From Catonia carolina (lineage: Eukaryota > Arthropoda > Insecta > Hemiptera > Achilidae): a stretch of DNA of 64,000 bases. The notes below the pieces were generated by a model. It was not told the origin of the DNA, made no database searches, and worked only from the letters and a program-made list of their open reading frames with translations. The stretch is taken from positions 89,320,469-89,384,468 of the forward strand of contig JAQMRL010000003.1 in NCBI GenBank assembly GCA_035578175.1. The letters run 5' to 3'. Position 1 is the stretch's first letter. Each line of letters starts with the position of its first letter. Below are positions 56,872 through 64,000 of the stretch, one piece after another. Made by a program: the position numbers and the translations under genes.

Positions 56872-57023
56872 TGAGTCCTTTATGGGTTCGTCTCTTGGGA
56901 GACAATCGTCCCCTTTCTGCGGAACATAAGCAGGAAGTACGTTGTGAGACTGTTGGGGCACGACCTGCCCCTCACATAACTTGGTGGAAAGCCGGAAAAA
57001 TGCTTTATAATACAACACAAGAG
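56872..57023 (+). CDS. Exon of an Ig-domain cell-surface protein (Sidestep-like)
   Basis: A 152-nt exon. The acceptor is a pyrimidine tract ending TTCCAG at 56866-56871 and the donor is GAG|GTAAAA at 57021-57029. It enters in phase with two bases completing a codon and leaves on a codon boundary. It encodes SPLWVRLLGDNRPLSAEHKQ, then EVRCETVGARPAPHITWWKA and GKMLYNTTQE. The RC-x-x-x-G-RP-P-ITWW-G core is the first half of a C2-set immunoglobulin domain, with the first disulphide Cys and the core Trp. The PL-V-LLG--RPLSA lead-in is typical of Sidestep family neuronal receptors and guidance ligands in insects. The second Cys must be in the next exon, which I could not find in the 7 kb that follow. 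Codon use is far less AT-biased than the flanks. Other Ig proteins (Beat, nephrin-like) are possible. Confidence 0.8.
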
Positions 57024-58149
57024 GTAAAATATTTCATTTTTATTTAAATAAATCTCATGTTTTATAATCCTAGCATTTGTTATATATTGTGGATTTAAAA
57101 CTATAGTTATGATTAACAAGAATTAAATGACATTGTACATTGCATATTAGTAGTAAAAATAAGCATGTATATAGAATGATAGTAAACTAAAATGGTAAAT
57201 TCCAAAAAAGCTACGCTTACAATTATATATGGTTTAAAATGTGCAGGTGTCCCTTATATTCTACATACTCTATATTATAAACTTCCTATACTAACATATG
57301 GAACGAAAAACGGTTGTCTCTTTGTTATTTATTAATCAGCTATTATTGATTTACATTTTGTATTCATTCCTTTGTTAAAGCGAATATTGGGTTCTGTGAC
57401 ATTAAGGTATGGTTATTAAACTCGACAGAAAATTGGCTAAAATGAACCAATAGAGATTTTACGAAGTAAAAGGAGTGAAATAAAGTCAGAAGTGATTTGG
57501 CTTACTGTTGTCTTCCTCATTATATTGAAAAGTGCAACTTCTTTGTACTGTTATGTGCATTAAGGCTCATGCAGTTAATGAAGTGTGATAGATTGAAATT
57601 AGTGATAAAACAATTTCAGACGACTAGGAATTGTACCAAGACTCCGAGAATAGAAACGACGACTGTACCAACCAGCCGGCTTTACTTAACAGTGCTAAAG
57701 GTGTTCTGAAAAGACTTACTTCTTCACTCTATAATTTTCTTGTTCTACCTTGTTACAAACACAGGGAAAACTTTATAATGGAAGACCTACAGAAATTTTT
57801 ACCAACCTCGTACGAATCCAGGATCTTTCGTGTTAAAGTTTAGTACTCTTCAGCTGTTGCAGCCTACAAACAACAAAATACATTTAAATTAAGAAAAGAT
57901 TACAAAATCAACTTACTTCTCTTTAATCTTAAGTCGCATCAACAGCTTGGTCATTAGAAAATTTGTTAAGTAACACCGGTAGGGTAAGCGACTTTGTATG
58001 GTGACCAACTGACAGCCATCCATGAACAAACTCTACTGGGGGTCCCTGTTCAAACTCATGCATAATCCACTTCAAAAATACAGCGAAAAGCAGCAATCAA
58101 ATTGTGTAGTTGTCAATAATGTACAGTTTCCAATAACAAATAAAAAAAG
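57024..58149. other. Presumed intron, no further exon recognised
   Basis: Frames at 57497-57843 are open for about 70 codons on the plus strand but have no family character and no clear splice boundaries. Confidence 0.4.
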
Positions 58150-58290
58150 CTAAAATTAGCGAATACAGTGGATTACGGAACTAAAAGGGTGGGTTCAGAA
58201 TGATAATGATTTCTAGACCCTAGCTGGGAATCGAGCTAGCGAACCCCCGCTTTGAAAGCTAGCGCGTTTACAATCATGCCTCGAAGTTGA
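58150..58290 (-). repeat. tRNA-like SINE head (family S3)
   Basis: On the minus strand GGCATGATTGTAAACGCG and GCTCGATTCCC fit A and B boxes at about the tRNA spacing, followed by unrelated sequence. No cloverleaf with paired acceptor ends is evident. A SINE is likelier than a tRNA gene. Confidence 0.5.
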
Positions 58291-58754
58291 CTTATATTAC
58301 ATTTAATTGAAAAATTAAAATTGCTAAAAAAATATTTACTTGAATGAACGAAATCTAAAAAGTCTATTACTAAACGTATCTTTAGTCTGAACTTTTTATT
58401 TGTGAACTGAAATATTACCCCTACATAATTTAACCGTGAACTGAATTGAAAAATTTTAATAGACTAAAATTCCTGCAATTTACTTAACGGCCCACGCAGA
58501 TAATAAATAAAGAATGCCGGAGCTGAAATTTGATGAGACCTCCGATCTTAATCACATGCCGTCAGAATAACATTTTCTAACGAGTAATTTGTTACCTACT
58601 GAATAATTTCAAAAACCTTTACTTTTCTTTTTTCAATCATTGTTTTACATAATTTATTAGTCACTGATGGTATTTCACCTAAATCTATTTCTATGTTATT
58701 GTTATAACTAATAAGTACTTTTTATGGCAATGTTTTACTTTTTATTTCTTTTTA
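58291..58754. other. Non-coding stretch
   Basis: No supported feature. Confidence 0.4.
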
Positions 58755-59133
58755 GTACGGAAAGTTACGTTTTTATGTCAATTTTTCGAAATCGAGTTTT
58801 CGCTTCGAGATACAAAGATTTTCTGAAACCAAAAACAAATTTTCTCCGATTGGTCTGTGAACATGGGTGTGTGTGTGTGTGTGTGTGTGTGTAAACAAAA
58901 TGAGTCAAAAATAGAAAATCGGATGAAGTTAAAACATGGAGCTTATGTTAAGAACCATTAGGGGACCTAAAACTGATAGCCTATATTCATCAAAATCGAT
59001 AAATTTTATAAAATACGGCTCATACAATTTTGTTTAAAATCCCCTCATTTACAAACTTTTTTGCTCTATAAAATAGGGTAAGTGGTATGTCTGCTGAAAC
59101 ACATAATATATAATGTCTGCTGCATAAGACATA
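58755..59133 (+). repeat. Repeat X, copy 4, 3'-truncated
   Basis: Begins GGAAAGTTACG and shares ATGTCAATTTTTCGAAATCG, CCGATTGGTCTGTG, a (GT)n run (58867-58892) and ATAGGGTAAGTGGTATG with copy 1. It lacks the tandem subunits and stops close to the mariner insertion. Confidence 0.7.
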
Positions 59134-59135
59134 TA

Positions 59136-60453
59136 CGAGGTTCGTTCAAAAAATAACGGGAATTTTCGTTTTTTGAAAAAAATATTTATTTATTCATCTA
59201 CATTAATATTGTCGCCTTCAAAGTAGTCCCCTTCGCATGCAATACACTTGTGCCAACGCTTTCTCCAATCCTCGAAACACTTCTGAAACTCGATCTTAGT
59301 GATAGCTTTTAGCTCTTTCGCCGATTCGCTTTTAATGTCATCTATGCTTGTAAAACGACGGCCTTTTAATGTTCTCTTTATTTTTGGAAATATAAAAAAG
59401 TCACATGGAGCCATGTCTGGCGGATATAGAGGCTGGGGCATCGTTACAGTTTTGTTTTTGGCCAAAAATTCACGAACAAGCAATGAAGTGTGAGCAGGTG
59501 CATTATCGTGGTGCAAAAGCCATGAATTGTTTTGCCACAAATCCGGGCGTTTTTTTCGGATTGCTTCACGCAAACGGTGTTGAACTTGTAGGTAGTACTC
59601 CTTATTGATTGTTTGACCTTGTGGCAAGAATTCATGATGCACTATGCCATTAAAATCGAAGAACACAGCGAGCATAACCTTCACATTCGACCGCACTTGT
59701 CGAACCTTTTTCGGTTTTGGCGATCCAGAATGCCTCCACTGGGACGATTGAACCTTAGTTTCGACATCGTATCCGTAAACCCATGTTTCGTCACCTGTTA
59801 TAACACGTTTGAGTAGATCCGCATCGTTGTTGACTTCATTTAGTGACTCCTGAGCAACTTCCATTCGCCGCTGTTTTTGTTCGAAATTCAACAATTTTGG
59901 AACAAATTTTGCTGCCACACGTTTCATACCCAAAACATCCGAAAAATTTCATGGCATGAGCCAATCGATATGCCAACATCATCTCTGACTTCTCTGATTG
60001 TGATTCGGCGATCGTTCATAACCATTTCTTTCACTTTTTTCACGTTTTCATCGGTTGTTGATGTGCTTGGACGTCCGGGTCGTTCGTCATCTTCAACGTT
60101 TTCGCGGCCATCTTGGAAACGCTTATACCACTCGTAAATCCTTGTTTTACTCATAGCCGACTCACCATATGCCTTTGTTAACATTTCACACACTTTATTA
60201 CACTTTATTTCATTTTTCACGCAAAATTTAATACAAATTCTTTGATCCATTTTTTTTAACAAACAAAAATAGCCGTGCTCGAAAAACACGTCTAACCTTA
60301 GCGGCTTCCACTTAAGAACTAAGCAATGAATATTGTTGAAAACTTTATCGTACGTCAGGGGCATGTGTACCAACATAATAAAAAAAATTTTACAATCGGA
60401 CTATCCAAACCCGTGAAATTTAAAAATTCCCGTTACTCTTTGAACACACCTCG
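59136..60453 (-). mobile_element. Nearly intact mariner transposon
   Basis: 1318 bp between TA dinucleotides (59134-59135, 60454-60455). Inverted ends of about 30 bp start CGAGGT and include GTTCAAA and TAACGGGAATTTT, with a few mismatches between arms. The single gene fills most of the element. Its size, TA target and DD34D transposase place it in mariner. It probably could be moved by an intact relative. Confidence 0.92.
59190..60250 (-). pseudogene. mariner transposase, one frameshift
   Basis: Encodes the cut-and-paste transposase. The start ATG at 60250 gives MDQRICIKFCVKNEIKC. The helix-turn-helix DNA-binding half follows, with MSKTRIYEWYKRFQDGRE and the linker RPGRPST, then a second HTH (REVRDDVGISIGSCHEIF). 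The frame breaks at an A5 run on the plus strand (59942-59946), where one base seems lost. Coding continues in the next frame from about 59933 to the stop at 59190. The catalytic part has TGDETWVYGYD (first Asp), HHDNAPAH (second) and PPDMAPCDFF (third), spaced as DD34D. Allowing for the missing base, the length is about 353 residues, normal for mariner. No stop codons or other shifts were seen. It may be a real loss or an assembly error. Confidence 0.9.
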
Positions 60454-60455
60454 TA

Positions 60456-61864
60456 CATACTGGTATATATCACTGAAATTCTGCTAAAATTTTAGAGGCT
60501 GTGTTCGTTTGGTAAATGTTTTTATAATTGGAATCTTAATATCCATTTTACAGAAAAGTTATATAATATCATAGTTATAGGTAGAAAATTAAAGAACATA
60601 CAAATTTTAATTCAATCATGTTTTTCTAGAGAGCATGGTTTACCGTCAATTAATGTTTGTCCGTATTGTGGCAATCAAAATTGGAGGTAGATTTTTCATT
60701 TAGCGTCAACCATTATTGATTAAAATTTAGCTAAATTTTTATTTCATTACTAACTTATATTGATAAGAGAACGCTGTGTGAGAGTTACTCAGCAGATTTT
60801 TATTACTTCGTCATAATTTTAAGATTTTTATCATTATACGTATGTAATTATTTTCTTTCTCTTTCGAAATTACTTTAAAGAAATAAAAAAATTTATCAAT
60901 CTATCAAAATTTTACCAAATTACGAACGTGTATTGTTTTATAGGAACATTCGTTTGTATTTAAATATATTGAACATTGTGTGGGTGTATATATTTTACGA
61001 TACCGTATTTTTAGAAAACAGGATTTGAATCTGTATAAGATATCTAGTTATATATTTATATTGTTACATTTTATTGGTCGAATTTCCAACAAAATTTGAT
61101 TTTTAGGTGCCCGTTCTTCTGTAGTATGTTTTACTCTAAAACCACAATACCCATACTCAATACATATAGCGAATGAAATCTTTGCCCTATTTTCACGATT
61201 CTATTTTCTTGAAAGTTTCAAAGAATCCTTGTTTATTTATGTAGATATATTTGTTCATGTTTACGTACTTCTTTATGAACATTTATTAATAGAAGTTCTC
61301 TTCATTTCTGCACGAAATACGGATGCAATATACTGAAGATCTGCGTAGATTTCAAGTTCGTTTCAATTTTATAGACCTACTAAAATATCTAATCTAATAT
61401 AAAAAATTATTACAGTATTCCAAAAAAAGAGGTCACCAAACCGATTGAGTGTAGGTCTACCTCTGAATAAATACATCGATTTGAAATTTTCGTCACAATT
61501 GTTACGGCAAGGACTCAAAAATCGGCTTCGGTAGATCCATTTTCGTTTTCTACATCGAGAAATTAAAAAAAAAATCCCTTATCTCGGAATGGGTTATAGA
61601 ACAGTTGAAGATTTTCTGATTTTTGAAAACTGTATACGTCCATGCGAAACAAAAAAACTTCCTTCAAACTGCACTACTTCATGAAGGCCACAAATCGACC
61701 AACCATGGCATCAGTGCCATAAATCTTCAAAAAATCAAGATATAAAAAAATCGGTTCAATTCATATTTTTCGCGTTAATCTGGAATTTGGAAATAATAAC
61801 GATAAATTGCGGCAAAATCTGCACATTAAAAAGAAGGTTGAAAGGAATGAGTTCAATGGAAGAA
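60456..61864. other. Mostly unrecognised non-coding stretch
   Basis: No supported feature except a short candidate zinc-ribbon peptide at 60586-60690, discussed as a finding. Confidence 0.4.
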
Positions 61865-62865
61865 CTTAAAAATACGGAAAATCACTAACTAACGCTAAAC
61901 TAGTCTCTGTAGAAACAAACACTTGAAATAAAAGTTGTAAATTTTTTAAATTTCCTATTACTTTTACTATGTAGCTACACTTTTGTTGTAAAATGCACAC
62001 AAGGCCGTAATCTTAAATATCTAATTTTATTACCGATTTTGATGAAAAAACAAACAATCACTTCTTCTTCTTCTTCAAGTGCCGTCTCCGCGTCGGAGGT
62101 TGGCGATCATCATTGCTATTCTAACTTTCGAAACAGCTGCTCGGAACAGTGACGTGGAGTTGAGACCAAACCAATCTCTCAAATTCTTCAGCCAGGACGC
62201 TTTCCTTCTGCCCGGCCGGCGCTTTCCTGCTATCTTTCCCTCCATTATCAGCTGAAGAAGTCTGTATTTCCCGTTTCGAAGAACATGGCCGAAGTACTGC
62301 AGTTTTCGTCGCTTGATGTCGTATAGCAGTTCCATCTCCTTGCCCATCCGAGTCAGTACGTCCGTGTTTCGTACTCTGTCGGTCCACGATATACGGAGCA
62401 TGCGGCGGTATAGCCACATCTCAAACGCTAATCTCAAACAATCACTAATTGATGCTAAACTAAATGTTGTAAAAAACACACTTGAATTAAAAAAGTTGTA
62501 GAGTTTTTAATTTCCTGTAATTTTAATTACATATATTACTTGTGCCTTAAATGCGTATTAACGCCACTATCGTACGAAAATATTTTTTGTACTACCAGAT
62601 CACAGCACCCAAGAATTTCAGAAGATGATTACTCAGCCTTGTAGGAAATAAAGAATGTATAAAAAGTTTAAAAATTGTTCAGGTTGACCGATTTTGATGA
62701 AAATGTTCGTGTCGATACCCTAGTAGTATTTAATTTAAATTCCAAATTTCAACTTCGTACAATATTCAGTTCTTGTGATATTTTGTGCGCATGAAAACTT
62801 ACAAAATTCGACATGAAATAATAACTTTCCCTCCCTATATATTCGTGTAGAAAAAGAGAAAGTAA
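61865..62865 (-). repeat. Repeat X, copy 5, interrupted by a LINE
   Basis: Reverse orientation. The end at about 62850-62865 is the inverse of TTACTTTCTCTTTTT. The conserved block GGTTGACCGATTTTGATG lies near 62682 and two tandem subunits (AACGCTAAACTAG and TGATGCTAAACTAA types) at about 61870-62050 and 62435-62590. A LINE 3' end sits between the subunits. Confidence 0.75.
62063..62434 (-). pseudogene. Recent 5'-truncated LINE 3' end with (GAA)n tail and 12-bp target-site duplication
   Basis: CAAACAATCACT repeats flank it exactly (62051-62062, 62435-62446). The minus-strand frame reads FEMWLYRRMLRISWTDRVRN, then LQYFGHVLRNGKYRLLQLIM and KRRPGRRKASWLKNLRDWFG. This is the C-terminal region of an insect endonuclease-reverse transcriptase LINE, open to its stop. 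The tail is five GAA units on the minus strand. The start is lost by 5' truncation. The same sequence at 51871-52049 is nearly identical, so the source LINE is recently active. The clade is uncertain. Confidence 0.88.
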
Positions 62866-63640
62866 TTATTGAAATTTCCGACTTTTAATAAAAATTCCAA
62901 TAAAATGTTTCTAGATTTTTACGATTCGTATCTTTCTATAAGCAGCTTTTGTAAAAAAATTCGATGAGTATTTTGTTTTCAATTGTGATTAAAACATTAT
63001 GAGTTTAGCTCTTAAGTAAATGTAATATAAAATAAAATTGATACAGAATATTAGTTTTTGAGTGTTTATTTTCTCTAGAGGTTGTTGAATTTTTTTTTAT
63101 CTCAACCCATTTACTAACGATGTTCATTGAAAGCAATATCTTGTATTTGTTCACACTCTGTTGACACGTTGAAACGTTAATTACTTCGCCTGATTGTTTT
63201 CAATCAAATTGAATGAATTGTGTTTGCCAAAATTGAACCGCTGCCACCAATGAGTTATGTTTAGTTTAATCATAGAATGATTTTTACTTTAAATATTTAC
63301 AAACAATCTCCAATTAGTAAACACGAATAAACAACCAGAAATCTGAGAGTACCACAAATTCAATCAGCTAATAGGTAGCGATTTTTTAAAAATGGTTTTT
63401 TATGTTTAATATGACAGTTCTTCAAAATCAACGATGATAAATTAAAACCATATACAATAAAAATGTATGATAACGTGTACACTGTTTGTAGCACAATTTG
63501 TGCATAAACTACTATATCAGTAATGAAAATTGTTTTCAAAATCTAAGATTTGACTATTTCAAAAGAATAACGCAATAGCAAAACATATTTTTTTTAAATT
63601 GTTTAAGAAAATAACTTGTTATAATTAAGACCAACAAATT
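62866..63640. other. AT-rich non-coding stretch
   Basis: No supported feature. Confidence 0.4.
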
Positions 63641-64000
63641 TTTCTATTTACAGTTGAACTTGAATAAACTCTTCTTAATTTGACTCTGTATTTGAAACTT
63701 GTATTTCGATCGCAACTTGAAGCTTCTTTCCAAATACCTGCCACCGCCACCCCTTCTAATAAATCATATACTGTGTTGCCGGCTTCAATACTTCTTTCGG
63801 CCTTTGTCGGCGCGGTAGGCCCTTTAACGGCATAGCGACAAATCTTTCGGCTCCCCACCGACAGTGGCCTTTGTCATCAAGGCCGAGCCAGTAGCCGCTC
63901 TCTACCACAACGCTCTCGGCGGCTATATTATAAAGAGCGCTGCACTGAGTCGGGCGATTCAATTCCGATCAAGACACCGAGGGATTCACTTCCACCAGAC
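63641..64000. promoter_or_regulatory. GC-rich block with promoter-like motifs, cut by the window end
   Basis: From about 63720 the base composition changes abruptly to GC-rich. On the plus strand TATAAAGAGCG (about 63928) is followed some 32 bases later by TTCAATTCC, a possible initiator, the same spacing as in the solo LTR promoter. A LTR (U3 region) or the 5' end of a gene or LINE are both possible. Two overlapping minus-strand frames have no recognisable family. The sequence ends before this can be decided. Confidence 0.35.

Overview
The window reads as a stretch of arthropod, very probably insect, nuclear genome: AT-rich, no operons, no dense coding, and packed with transposable-element remains of insect type (Jockey-type and RNase H-bearing LINEs, mariner, pogo/Tigger, PIF/Harbinger, long-inverted-repeat elements, tRNA-derived SINEs, a solo LTR). 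A hemipteran source is plausible from the style of the repeats, but I cannot prove it. Only one piece of host gene can be supported: an exon of about 152 nt at 56872-57023 (+) encoding half of an immunoglobulin domain, with clean splice sites. It resembles the Sidestep/Beat type of neuronal cell-surface protein. Much of the window is therefore probably intron or intergenic DNA around that gene.

Layout. 1-10.4 kb: a SINE tail at the left edge, an internally deleted mariner (2587-3360), a 400-bp SINE-like repeat (4676-5078), and a long-terminal-inverted-repeat element (7275-8503). 10.4-13.6 kb: two nested insertions, a LINE inside an RNase H LINE and a pogo-like element splitting a Jockey-type LINE. 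16.5-18.7 kb: one copy of a multi-copy repeat here called X, then a LINE 3' end split by a SINE. 20.8-28.5 kb: an RNase H LINE inserted in a 108-bp tandem duplication, more SINEs, a hAT-like non-autonomous element, and a 500-bp composite LINE derivative with two strong hairpins. 29.4-31.8 kb: a Tigger relic, then a repeat X copy carrying a 5'-inverted LINE. 32.3-37.2 kb: a full-length Jockey-type retrotransposon on the minus strand with target-site duplications, an open ORF2 and a single apparent frameshift in ORF1. 38.0-38.8 kb: a solo LTR with a recognisable core promoter. 39.4-46.3 kb: inverted-repeat elements, SINEs, LINE tails and a Harbinger transposase fragment. 47-52 kb: another X copy and two young LINE 3' ends. 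55-64 kb: a LINE tail, the Ig exon, a nearly intact mariner (59136-60453), two more X copies, and a GC-rich promoter-like block cut by the window end.

The elements form a layered record. At least seven insertions lie inside older repeats, and many have readable target-site duplications, so their relative order can be worked out. The potentially most active pieces are the Jockey element, the mariner and the LINE family with the GAA tail. I see no prokaryotic genes, no CRISPR and no intact multi-exon host gene. The best candidates for something less ordinary are the composite hairpin element at 28020-28519, the heptamer-tailed Jockey element, and repeat X with its built-in microsatellite and tandem subunits.
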